From positions 5,105,209-5,169,208 of the forward strand of contig NC_079476.1 of NCBI RefSeq assembly GCF_026230105.1: 64,000 bases of DNA, read 5' to 3'. The notes beneath the pieces were generated by a model. That model did no database searches. It was given only the letters and a program-made list of their open reading frames with translations, and had not been told where the DNA came from. The number at the start of each line of letters is the position of its first letter. Position 1 is the stretch's first letter. Origin of the DNA: Diorhabda sublineata. Taxonomy: Eukaryota > Arthropoda > Insecta > Coleoptera > Chrysomelidae. Positions 22,974 through 34,500 of the stretch are shown here, in pieces. The position numbers and the translations under genes are program-made.

Positions 22974-23185
22974 TTATGTGTAAAAATAAACTCGAGAGGT
23001 TGATCCCTTGTTCCCAATTTTATGTAAAATCCCAACGGATCGGCATTTCTCGCAAATAGGATCCTTCGTACATCTAGTAGGGTTTAGATTATTATTATGA
23101 AATAACACCCTAAAGGTTCTGTTTCCGATAACATTCAAATTTCTCGGATCCACCAATTCGATTGAATCACTTTTTGATTTTCACT
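22974..23185 (-). other. possible exon or relic, Cys-containing, unrecognised
   Basis: A minus-strand frame of about 65 codons starts after the stops tag-tga near 23185 and ends at a TAG near 22974. It reads IELVDPRNLNVIGNRTF, then NPTRCTKDPICEKCRSVG and HKIGNKGSTSRVYFYT. The composition looks protein-like, with three Cys in 11 residues, but I do not recognise the family. There is no in-frame ATG, so it would need an upstream exon. It could equally be a transposon relic. Confidence 0.25.
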
Positions 23186-23629
23186 ATTTGCATAAAAATC
23201 GAATCAATGGACAAGTTTGATATACCATAGTATTTTGAAAAAAAAACTATTGTGAATCTAAAGTAAATAAACTGTATATTGAAAAAATTTCGTGGGGCAT
23301 TTAAGATGAACTCAACTCTCATTCTATGCTATTCTTTATGGATCTTTCCATTGATTCAGGATAATCAAATATTGTTTCTTGATTTGATACTTACCGTATC
23401 TTGAAATTTAGAGAGAATATCATTTTTCCTAAGGTTTATATTTCAGTTATAATTAGTGAGTTCGCTATTCCAAAATTAAGATGCCAAATATACCACGACA
23501 AAAATAGGAATTATTTGTAGATTATTCTAAGAAAAGTGAAAAACCTTCTGATATTCCTTCAACCTGATTCCATAGATTATAGAAAAGCAGCTGGTACTTA
23601 TAAATGATCTTTTTAAATGACAGTATTGA

Positions 23630-23895
23630 TGTTATTGTAACGTTTTTCTTATTTATTTACACTCTTTCTATTCGTGGCGTGAATTAATAAACACTGTCTC
23701 TTACGTTTTTAATTTACTTACACACCATGCAATACACTTAACTTATAATAATTTATTTATTAATATCACTTAAAATAATTTCTGCGATTACTTTTACTAA
23801 TTCGTTCTTTTCACTAGGAGTATTTATTTAACACTAAACTAACTGCGCTTACACAACTCCTTATATATCCTAAGTAGAATTCTACAATCTTCCAG
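23630..23895 (-). mobile_element. candidate solo LTR
   Basis: Read on the minus strand, a segment opens with tgtgtttttttttt. It has ttctggaa...gaattctac (heat-shock-element-like TTC/GAA blocks), a TATA box (ggatatataagg), then about 30 bp on gcgcagttagtttagtg where transcription could start. It ends near aaaacgttaca. This is the layout of an insect Gypsy-type LTR. I found no second LTR, no coding part and no clear target duplication, so this is tentative. Confidence 0.33.
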
Positions 23896-24404
23896 AAAAA
23901 AAAAACACAAAAAATGAATAGATAGACTTTCTCAGAAATTATTTAAAAGAAATACAGTAAATAAACCGCCTCTTATAATAAAAAGTTCTAAAAGAAAACA
24001 TCAAAGGCGCGTCCGCTAATTATAAAAAACAGGTGAAAGGTGCCATGTCGCGAACTTGTTTGTACCATTATCATAATGGTCAGCATGGCAACGACAATAA
24101 GCAAAATTATATTAGGAGGTTTCGAATGTTCAAAGAAAATGCATAATTTTAGTATGGTAAAATTATTGGCGATGAAGATAATAATGGTTATGAAAAAATT
24201 CGAGAATACAAGCCCTATTTCTTTATAGAAAAAATCGTGTGTCACAATCCCATTTTACGTAATTATTGTAATGGGAAATTTATCACAAAGGCCCCGAGGA
24301 AAATGAATATTTGTTGCAAAAATTTTAATTAATTAAGCGAGAACAAATGCATTTAAAAAAACAGTCTCGTAGCGCCACGTAACTAAACGGATCATAAATC
24401 ATAT
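23896..24404. other. intergenic, nothing recognised
   Basis: Overlapping open frames on both strands (24040-24228 plus, 23988-24245 minus) have no known motif. This stretch ends where the minisatellite begins. Confidence 0.4.
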
Positions 24405-26825
24405 GTAGACAAGACTGAAAAGACTAACAAGACTGACGAGACTGACAAGAATGACGAGACTGACGAGACTGACGAGACTGACGAGACTGACGAGACTGAC
24501 GAGACTGACGAGACTGACGAGACTGACGAGACTGACGAGATTGACAAGAATGACGAGACTGACGAGACTGACGAGAATGACAAGACTGACTAGACTGACA
24601 AGACTGACAAGACTGACAAGACTGACAAGACTGACAAGACTGACAAGACTGACAAGACTGACAAGACTGACAAGACTGACAAGACTGACAAGACTGACAA
24701 GACTGACAAGACTGACAAGACTGACAAGACTGACAAGACTGACAAGACTGACAAGACTGACAAGACTGACAAGACTGACAAGACTGACAAGACTGACAAG
24801 ACTGACAAGACTAACAAGACAAGACTGACAAGACAAGACTGACAAGACAAGACTGACAAGACAAGACTGACAAGACAAGACTGACAAGACAAGACTGACA
24901 AGACAAGACTGACAAGACAAGACTGACAAGACAAGACTGACAAGACAAGACTGACAAGACAAGACTGACAAGACAAGACTGACAAGACAAGACTGACAAG
25001 ACAAGACTGACAAGACAAGACTGACAAGACAAGACTGACAAGACTGACAAGACTGACAAGACAAGACTGACAAGACAAGACTGACAAGACTGACAAGACT
25101 GACAAGACAAGACTGACAAGACAAGACTGACAAGACTGACAAGACTGACAAGACAAGACTGACAAGACAAGACTGACAAGACTGACAAGACTGACAAGAC
25201 AAGACTGACAAGACAAGACTGACAAGACTGACAAGACTGACAAGACAAGACTGACAAGACAAGACTGACAAGACTGACAAGACTGACAAGACAAGACTGA
25301 CAAGACAAGACTGACAAGACTGACAAGACTGACAAGACTGACAAGACAAGACTGACAAGACAAGACTGACAAGACAAGACTGACAAGACTGACAAGACTG
25401 ACAAGACAAGACTGACAAGACAAGACTGACAAGACTGACAAGACTGACAAGACAAGACTGACAAGACAAGACTGACAAGACTGACAAGACTGACAAGACA
25501 AGACTGACAAGACAAGACTGACAAGACTGACAAGACTGACAAGACAAGACTGACAAGACAAGACTGACAAGACTGACAAGACTGACAAGACAAGACTGAC
25601 AAGACAAGACTGACAAGACTGACAAGACTGACAAGACAAGACTGACAAGACAAGACTGACAAGACTGACAAGACTGACAAGACAAGACTGACAAGACAAG
25701 ACTGACAAGACTGACAAGACTGACAAGACAAGACTGACAAGACAAGACTGACAAGACAAGACTGACAAGACAAGACTGACAAGACAAGACTGACAAGACA
25801 AGACTGACAAGACAAGACTGACAAGACAAGACTGACAAGACAAGACTGACAAGACAAGACTGACAAGACAAGACTGACAAGACAAGACTGACAAGACAAG
25901 ACTGACAAGACAAGACTGACAAGACAAGACTGACAAGACAAGACTGACAAGACAAGACTGACAAGACAAGACTGACAAGACAAGACTGACAAGACAAGAC
26001 TGACAAGACAAGACTGACAAGACAAGACTGACAAGACAAGACTGACAAGACAAGACTGACAAGACAAGACTGACAAGACAAGACTGACAAGACAAGACTG
26101 ACAAGACAAGACTGACAAGACAAGACTGACAAGACAAGACTGACAAGACAAGACTGACAAGACAAGACTGACAAGACAAGACTGACAAGACAAGACTGAC
26201 AAGACAAGACTGACAAGACAAGACTGACAAGACAAGACTGACAAGACAAGACTGACAAGACAAGACTGACAAGACAAGACTGACAAGACAAGACTGACAA
26301 GACAAGACTGACAAGACAAGACTGACAAGACAAGACTGACAAGACAAGACTGACAAGACAAGACTGACAAGACAAGACTGACAAGACAAGACTGACAAGA
26401 CAAGACTGACAAGACAAGACTGACAAGACAAGACTGACAAGACAAGACTGACAAGACAAGACTGACAAGACAAGACTGACAAGACAAGACTGACAAGACA
26501 AGACTGACAAGACAAGACTGACAAGACAAGACTGACAAGACAAGACTGACAAGACAAGACTGACAAGACAAGACTGACAAGACAAGACTGACAAGACAAG
26601 ACTGACAAGACAAGACTGACAAGACAAGACTGACAAGACAAGACTGACAAGACAAGACTGACAAGACAAGACTGACAAGACAAGACTGACAAGACAAGAC
26701 TGACAAGACAAGACTGACAAGACAAGACTGACAAGACAAGACTGACAAGACAAGACTGACAAGACAAGACTGACAAGACAAGACTGACAAGACAAGACTG
26801 ACAAGACAAGACTGACAAGACTGAA
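24405..26825. repeat. nested 9/14/46-bp minisatellite
   Basis: Four zones of one family. 24405-24597: 9-mers, mainly actgacgag. 24598-24810: 9-mers actgacaag. 24811-25035: 14-mers actgacaagacaag. 25036-25730: alternation of two 14-mers and two 9-mers, a 46-bp higher-order unit repeated about 15 times with one irregular block near 25315-25380. 25731-26825: about 78 nearly perfect 14-mers. Reading frames of up to 801 codons on the minus strand are a by-product of the repeat and not genes. Confidence 0.98.
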
Positions 26826-27261
26826 TACACAATGAATTATAAAGAATATATAAGATTACAAAAGTATGAAGATAGCATTTTATTTCTCAGAAGTGTCTTT
26901 TAATACTGCAGCTGTTATGATAAGGTGGCCTCGAAACTCGAGAGAGGTACTTTTAAATTAAAATCGCACTTCGTTATTCTAAGGTCATATCATATCTTTC
27001 TAAAATGGAGTGATATCATATCTTACAGGCGTGATTAATAATAATTCAGTTCTGGAAAATAATAAAAATAAATTACACCGAACAAGATTATATAAGTGAG
27101 AAATCTAATTAGAAAAATTCTATTCGCACCCATTTACTTATTTGCATAACTCAACAACACTACTTGAATGATTGGATTAGTCTTTTCATATCGTTTATGG
27201 ATAACAATAGGACTACTTCATTTTTTTTTGTTTTGTAACTAGTGTAGATTAGTCGCGCCCA
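26826..27261. other. intergenic, nothing recognised
   Basis: Unique AT-rich sequence between the minisatellite and the hAT element. The last 8 bases are the presumed target duplication. Confidence 0.5.
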
Positions 27262-28551
27262 CAGTGGCGTAGCTAGGTGTGGGCGAAGTGGGCACTCACC
27301 CACAGCCTTGCATTCAAAGGCCTCTTTAAATGCGATGCCATTAAAGCGCTATTGAAAATTTGAGCAATTTTTGTAATTGGATTCAGACATTTTAGGGAAC
27401 AGGCTTTAATGAATGTACTACAAAAGCCCATGGATTCATAAAAAATAAGAGTTGTGTGATTCCAATGACATTCAAAGAGAAAAGGTTTCACAACAAAAAA
27501 GAAATTTTCAATTAAGAAGCTGTAGATGAGCATATTAATTTCGCTGAAAGTAGATTCAATGTAGATCTAGTAGATTTTTTTATTACAATTGTTGACACTC
27601 TGATACAATATCAAGGTTTTGAAACACTGTTATGATTTAAGTCCAATACCTCGAGATGGAGAAAGCAAAGACGTACAATCTTATGAGATTTTCGAAGAAC
27701 TACAAATTTTAGTGCCCAATCCACCAAACTGTATTGAATACGCGAGTCAGATGATTCAATACTAATTACTGGACTGAAGTGGAAGATGCCTATCCTATTG
27801 TTTACATTGCTAATAGAATTATGTTAACGATGCCTGTAAATACAGTTACAGAAAGAAGTTTTACTAGGTTAGAGATTATTAAAAACTATTTAAGAACCGA
27901 TATGAAGCAGGAAACAGATTTAACAGCAAAAATTAATTACAAATCCTTACTACAGGGCTCCAGTAAAGCAAAAAGCCGAAGAATATTACTTTTGTGAAAA
28001 ATAGAATCACTCAAGATATAAAATACTAGTTATATATGTAACAAGTGTGTTAAGTAGCCTTTTTTCGACGAATGTGATTATTGTAAACAATCACTTGAAT
28101 CCAAAAGAAACATTTACACTCAAATGGCTAACCATATTTTTTCCACCAACGAAAATTTCATTAAAATACAGAAGTTTAATGGTAATTTTTTATAAAAATA
28201 TATTATTTATTTATTTGGAAAATTTTAATCAAGATTAGAACTAATTAACAAAACAACAGACGAATTTGTGCAATGAAATTTTCAACTCTTCTATTCGGCA
28301 TGTGTTAACGCCACTTAAAAATAATTATCACTAGATAAGTAGAAAAATAAAAAATGGCATCAGCGCGACTTGTACCAGAACTTTTTTCTTCCATCTATAT
28401 GCTTTTTGATATTCACTCATTTATATTTTTTCACTACAATGAGTAGTTATTTCGTATCAAACCATGTTAGGTATGATTATTAGGAAGATCTTAGGAATGA
28501 AAGAAAAGGGGCTTCGCTGATGCGTCTATATTAGTTCACGTTACGCCACTG
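27262..28551 (+). mobile_element. hAT transposon, internally deleted
   Basis: The left end cagtggcgtagc and right end ttacgccactg are inverted copies. They are flanked by cgcgccca (27254-27261) and ggcaccca (28552-28559), which agree at 6 of 8 positions, as expected for an old 8-bp hAT target duplication. The element is 1.29 kb, whereas autonomous hAT elements are usually 2.5 kb or more, so most of the transposase gene is missing. The C-terminal part is annotated separately. Confidence 0.85.
27640..27996 (+). pseudogene. hAT transposase C-terminal (hATC) domain
   Basis: Frames read IPRDGESKDVQSYEIFEELQ, then AYPIVYIANRIMLTMPVNTV and TERSFTRLEIIKNYLRTDM. This is the hATC dimerisation domain (usual YPNL.IAL.ILLT.PVT.AS.ERSFSKLK.IK.YLRS.M.Q), closest in my judgement to the ZMYM1-like hAT group. 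The conserved S of SERSFS is T here. The BED zinc finger and RNase H-like catalytic core are absent from the element. Confidence 0.86.
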
Positions 28552-28866
28552 GGCACCCAAGTAACAATAAATTGCAATGTGTAGGTTTGCATTAATGATT
28601 ATAATTTTGTATTAGATTGTATTTGATATTTTGGTATACAATGTGCTCTAAAATGTTTTATTATATTGTATACTTTCTATTTTCTTTAACGTTTTCATTA
28701 GTCCGATGAGGGATCCGAGGAATACGTCTTGTATGCATCTCTTCCATTGTGTTCCAAGCAATATCAATGCATCTTTCCCAATTCACTATAATCAATTCTC
28801 GTTTAAAATAGTAAGGCCCTGCTTAGTTTTCAATTATGATTCATTCTTTATTTTTTGTTAACATAA

Positions 28867-28938
28867 TCCTCGGTAGTATAGTGGTAAGTATCCCCGCCTG
28901 TCACGCGGGAGACCGGGGTTCGATTCCCCGCCGTGGAG
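28867..28938 (+). tRNA. tRNA-Asp (GUC), copy 5
   Basis: Same 72-nt sequence as copy 2, with GTC anticodon, intact B box, 4:69 T-T mismatch and a TTTTT terminator. Confidence 0.96.
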
Positions 28939-29396
28939 ATGTTCTTTTTATTGAAAAAGTTCACATCTTTTGCCTGGACGAGGTGAGGCCCTGTTGAATT
29001 TCGAACATCCACAAGAACTGTTAACAATGATTGTAAATATCCAATAGTAATATATTTTCTACAGTAGAGTTCTTCAAGAATTGAGGAGAACTTGGTGTTT
29101 TTCAGCATAATCCCCATAGTTTATTGATTATCAATCCCACCAATCAAGCAATATCAAAGTATCTTTCAGATTTCACTATAATCAAATATCTTCCAAAATA
29201 GTAAGGCCCTGCTCAGTTTTCAATTATGATTTCACTATTACTGAATTATTTCTTTCGATTTAATGTTATACAGTAAATTGGAAATAAAATGTTGCAGTTT
29301 GTCATGACATTAAAACATAATGGATAATTTAGATGGCGTCACATGTATCTGGAAGACAGTATGACAGAGAGTATCCATCAATTTTTTATGACATAA

Positions 29397-29468
29397 TCCT
29401 CGGTAGTATAGTGGTAAGTATCCCCGCCTGTCACGCGGGAGACCGGGGTTCGATTCCCCGCCGTGGAG
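29397..29468 (+). tRNA. tRNA-Asp (GUC), copy 6
   Basis: Same 72-nt sequence as copies 2 and 5, 530 bp downstream of copy 5. A TTTTT terminator follows within about 10 nt. Here the D loop has the normal TGGTAAG, unlike copy 3, which occupies the equivalent place in the first array. Confidence 0.96.
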
Positions 29469-29559
29469 ATGTTCTTTTTATTGAAAAAGTTCACAACTCT
29501 TGCCGGTACGAGGTGAGGCCCTGTTGAATTTCGAACAACAACAAGAACTGTAAACGTTA

Positions 29560-30360
29560 TCTAAGATCATAGAATTTTTAAGTAACATATGCATTTTTCT
29601 AAGGCTTTTTGTAGTATCAAACATAAATTTCAATCAAAAAATTGTAGTAATACGTTTTCGGGGGAATACCTTTCGCATGGTTAAGACATACCTTACTAAC
29701 TGAAGTCAGCTTGTAAGGTATTGTTTATCTAGACATTATGATGGGTTTTGTACATTGACATCGTCAATCTGTACAATTGTTAGTACCTACTTGTTGTATT
29801 GTTATCTGAAAAAATTAAGTTAAACCTGTTTTCCGTTAAGATCAGCTTCTAAGGAACTAAACTTATCATCCAACGAACAGTTTATTATACCCTTTTGAGA
29901 CGCCCCAATATGCCCTTCCCTTCCGGGGTATAGGTTGTGCGACTCAATTTGAACGAATCTTTAAACTATAAAACAGTGCTGTTAGATATTTACCCAGACT
30001 AAACAGAAGGACTCACTGCCGGGATTTCTCCAGAAGATTAAAATTATCAACTGTTCCTTCCTTATTCATATTTGAATTCGTTTTACTAATTAGAAAGCAC
30101 GCTATTTTAGAAATGTCATCGACTTAGGAACGCGGAGCACGACCTTTACTTACCTACTCCGCGTTCAAAATTACTTCAGAGCTCAATAGTGTACGATACT
30201 ATGAAATGCACTATCATTTGCCAATTGAAATCAAATCTATATCATATTTTCTCGCATGTCACAAGAATTTGAAGGTATATTTACTGGAAAATGCCTTTCT
30301 ACGCTGTATACACACTTGTATTCTGATACTAATATAAAATTCGGAGTATTCTACACACTG
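29560..30360 (+). pseudogene. LINE remnant, same family as 10.8-11.8 kb, with large deletions
   Basis: The first 160 bp strings together pieces equal to 11262-11275, 11357-11370, 11437-11500 and 11510-11570 (tatctaagatcatagaa, gtaacatatgca, tttttctaaggcttt, ctcgcatggtt). Sequence between them is lost. From about 29890 the C-terminus follows: FERIFKLQNSAVRYLPRLNR, then RDFSRRLKLSTVPSLFIFEF, then RNAEHDLYLPTPRSKL and IKSISYFLACHKNLKVYLLE. That order fits the end of Jockey/CR1-like RT proteins. It begins exactly where the tRNA repeat block stops. Confidence 0.8.
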
Positions 30361-31529
30361 GTTTGATGTTAATACTGATTTTAGTGATTTTTAACACAAA
30401 TTATTACATATGCTAGGATTTCCGTATATATTACATTCAAAAACTCTTACAATGTACATTTTAAAGAGTTATATCGTTATATTTTATTTAATTTTTGTAT
30501 TCATTTAGTTATGAGTATGTCAGTCCAAATCAAACAATCTTTTGTCAATAGAACATTTTTCTTCTTCTTCTTTTTGTTAAATATGAGAAACATTTCGATA
30601 CCCTTGGGCTTACAAATAGTCAGCGTGCTAAAATCTCGTCAAAGCAATTCCATCACAAACAATGAAATATTTGATATGCAACCTTCCAGTGCCATGTAAT
30701 ATGAACTACGCAGTTATGCAGCTGTCTTCAATGGACTATTGAGTTTTTTCAAAAAACGGTTTCATCTAAACTCAGCTCGCGCTGAAATCGAAGCTGCCTA
30801 ATTTACTAATTGAAAAAATGCATCCATTTTATGAAATGACGTCTTCATTTCATATTAAAAAAATATAGCCCGGAGAGTTCATAGAAATATTTAGAAAATA
30901 TATTATATAAGGGACAAATGAAGTTTTTCTCGGAGCTAACAGTATAATTTCAGCATTCTAGACAATACAAATTGATTGAATAAATGTAGTGGGAAATAAC
31001 AATTTGTAGCAAAATCACACATACGCTCCCATTTCAAACTACAAATTTAAACTTCGTCCATCGTCTGCAAGTTCCCAACCGCTTTATGTGTGCACAGAAG
31101 AGACCTTTCGACTTTTACCGAACCTGACAAAGTTTTAATTGCTATGTCAAATAGCAAAAGTAAAATGTCTTTTGCGCAAATAAGCACTTAGAGTTAATTG
31201 CTCGGTTAACTTCTACAACATATGTTACACTTAATGGAGGTAAAAGTTTAGCGAAAAGTTAAATGATGTCGAAAATAGGTATACTGAGTATGGTAAACGT
31301 TGAGTATCTGTCGACTTCAATATTACTTCGAAAATTGACTGTTACACAGTTTGATCCTAAACGTAAGCTTCCAGAAACAGAAGATAAAATTTCTTATAAG
31401 TTTTGAACAGAATAGCAAAGCTTAAGTATCTAAGGCACACGTGGCAGAGCTTAATACAGAGTAGGTGATATATTAAAACACGTGTAGAAACAAAAAAACG
31501 CACATAAAAAGATTGTAGTCGCTGTCGCC
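30361..31529. other. intergenic, nothing recognised
   Basis: The first part may be the 3' untranslated tail of the preceding LINE. Around 31370-31530 a decayed unit of the following satellite may be present. Confidence 0.4.
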
Positions 31530-34500
31530 TCAAGTGAAGAACAGCTAAAAGCAAAGGAGCTAGAAAAGGACTTAACCCAACAATAGATGGAAAGAAGTTC
31601 AAGAAAAAATCTGTTCGGTATGCATGGTAACATTTGAGCATTCTATAAAAGTAGGTCGATTAAACTTGTAAAGGAAACTAAGAAAAACTGTTGACGAGGA
31701 AAGAACAGCTGAATGCAAAGAAGCTAGAAAAGGGCTTAACCCAACAATAGATGGAAAGGAGTTCAAGAAAAAATATGTTCAGTTTCAATGTAAACTTTTA
31801 AACATTCTATAGAATTAGCTCGAATAAATTAGAAAGGAAACTAAGAAAAACTGTTGACGAGGAAAGAACAGCTGATTGCAAAGAAGCTAGAAAAGGACTT
31901 AACCCAACAACAGATGGAAAGAAGTTCAAGAAAAAATCTGTTCGGTATGCATGTAAGCATTTAAGCATTCTATAGAATTAGCTCGATTAAATTTGTAAAG
32001 GAAACTAAGGAAAACTATTGACGAGGAAAGAACAGCTGATTGCAAAGAAGCTAGAAAAGGACTTAACCCAACAACAGATGGAAAGAAGTTCAAGAAAAAA
32101 TCTATTCGTTATGCATGTAAGCATTTAAGCATTCTATAAAATTTGCTCGATTAAATTTGTAAAGGAAACTAAGGAAAACTATTGACGAAGAAAGAACAGC
32201 TGAATGCAAAGAAGCTAGAAAAGGACTTAACCCAACAATAGATGGAAAGGAGTTCAAGAAAAAATCTGTTCGGTATGCATGTAAGCATTTAAGCATTCTA
32301 TAGAATTAGCTCGATTAAATTTGTAAAGGAAACTAAGGAAAACTATTGACGAGGAAAGAACAGCTGATTGCAAAGAAGCTAGAAAAGGACTTAACCCAAC
32401 AACAGATGGAAAGAAGTTCAAGAAAAAATCTATTCGTTATGCATGTAAGCATTTAAGCATTCTATAAAATTAGCTCGATTAAATTTGTAAAGGAAACTAA
32501 GGAAAACTATTGACGAAGAAAGAACAGCTGAATGCAAAGAAGCTAGAAAAGGACTTAACCCAACAATAGATGGAAAGGAGTTCAAGAAAAAATCTGTTCG
32601 GTATGCATGTAAGCATTTAAGCATTCTATAGAATTAGCTCGATTAAATTTGTAAAGGAAACTAAGGAAAACTATTGACGAGGAAAGAACAGCTGATTGCA
32701 AAGAAGCTAGAAAAGGACTTAACCCAACAATAGATGGAAAGGAGTTCAAGAAAAAATCTGTTCGGTATGCATGTAAGCATTTAAGCATTCTATAGAATTA
32801 GCTCGATTAAATTTGTAAAGGAAACTAAGGAAAACTATTGACGAGGAAAGAACAGCTGATTGCAAAGAAGCTAGAAAAGGACTTAACCCAACAACAGATG
32901 GAAAGAAGTTCAAGAAAAAATCTATTCGTTATGCATGTAAGCATTTAAGCATTCTATAAAATTTGCTCGATTAAATTTGTAAAGGAAACTAAGGAAAACT
33001 ATTGACGAAGAAAGAACAGCTGAATGCAAAGAAGCTAGAAAAGGACTTAACCCAACAATAGATGGAAAGGAGTTCAAGAAAAAATCTGTTCGGTATGCAT
33101 GTAAGCATTTAAGCATTCTATAGAATTAGCTCGATTAAATTTGTAAAGGAAACTAAGGAAAACTATTGACGAGGAAAGAACAGCTGAAAGCAAAGAAGCT
33201 AGAAAAGGACTTAACCCAACAATAGATGGAAAGGAGTTCAAGAAAAAATCTGTTCGGTATGCATGTAAGCATTTAAGCATTCTATAAAATTAGCTCGAAT
33301 AAATTTGTAAAGGAAACTAAGGAAAACTATTGACGAAGAAAGAGCAGCTGAATGCAAAGAAGCTAGAAAAGGACTTAACCCAACAATAGATGGAAAGGAG
33401 TTCAAGAAAAAATCTGTTCGGTATGCACGTAAGCATTTAAGCATTCTATAAAATTAGCTCGATTAAATTTGTAAAGGAAACTAAGGAAAACTATTGACGA
33501 AGAAAGAACAGCTGAATGCAAAGAAGCTAGAAAAGGACTTAACCCAACAATAGATGGAAAGGAGTTCAAGAAAAAATCTGTTCGGTATGCATGTAAGCAT
33601 TTAAGCATTCTATAAAATTAGCTCGATTAAATTTGTAAAGGAAACTAAGGAAAACTATTGACGAAGAAAGAACAGCTGAATGCAAAGAAGCTAGAAAAGG
33701 ACTTAACCCAACAATAGATGGAAAGGAGTTCAAGAAAAAATCTGTTCGGTATGCATGTAAGCATTTAAGCATTCTATAGAATTAGCTCGATTAAATTTGT
33801 AAAGGAAACTGAGGAAAACTATTGACGAGGAAAGAACAGCTGAAAGCAAAGAAGCTAGAAAAGGACTTAACCCAACAATAGATGGAAAGGAGTTCAAGAA
33901 AAAATCTGTTCGGTATGCATGTAAGCATTTAAGCATTCTATAAAATTTGCTCGATTAAATTTGTAAAGGAAACTAAGGAAAACTATTGACGAAGAAAGAA
34001 CAGCTGAATGCAAAGAAGCTAGAAAAGGACTTAACCCAACAATAGATGGAAAGGAGTTCAAGAAAAAATCTGTTCGGTATGCATGTAAGCATTTAAGCAT
34101 TCTATAGAATTAGCTCGATTAAATTTGTAAAGGAAACTAAGGAAAACTATTGACGAGGAAAGAACAGCTGAAAGCAAAGAAGCTAGAAAAGGACTTAACC
34201 CAACAATAGATGGAAAGGAGTTCAAGAAAAAATCTGTTCGGTATGCATGTAAGCATTTAAGCATTCTATAAAATTAGCTCGATTAAATTTGTAAAGGAAA
34301 CTAAGGAAAACTATTGACGAGGAAAGAACAGCTGAAAGCAAAGAAGCTAGAAAAGGACTTAACCCAACAATAGATGGAAAGGAGTTCAAGAAAAAATCTG
34401 TTCGGTATGCATGTAAGCATTTAAGCATTCTATAAAATTAGCTCGATTAAATTTGTAAAGGAAACTAAGGAAAACTATTGACGAAGAAAGAACAGCTGAA

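Larger units (their letters stand above)
28745..29560. repeat. duplicated block of the tRNA-Asp repeat
   Basis: The first 200 bp matches the region upstream of tRNA copy 1 (18565-18750). Everything after the first tRNA matches the region around copies 2 and 3 (19270-19400 and 19430-19850) at about 98%. It therefore behaves as a recombinant that skips part of the 18.4-21.0 kb array. It ends abruptly at aactgtaaac (29553), where LINE sequence starts. ggccctg boxes recur at about 28815, 28985, 29205 and 29515. Confidence 0.88.

Noticed and set aside
24405..26825. CRISPR-like appearance of regular repeats
   Set aside because: No unique spacers separate the repeats, and the context is a eukaryotic genome with no cas genes.
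24399..26832. Very long minus-strand open frames (up to 801 codons) of Ser-Leu-Val-Cys-Gln repeats
   Set aside because: They are by-products of the 9- and 14-bp minisatellite. All three minus frames are open, and there is no start context or unique sequence.
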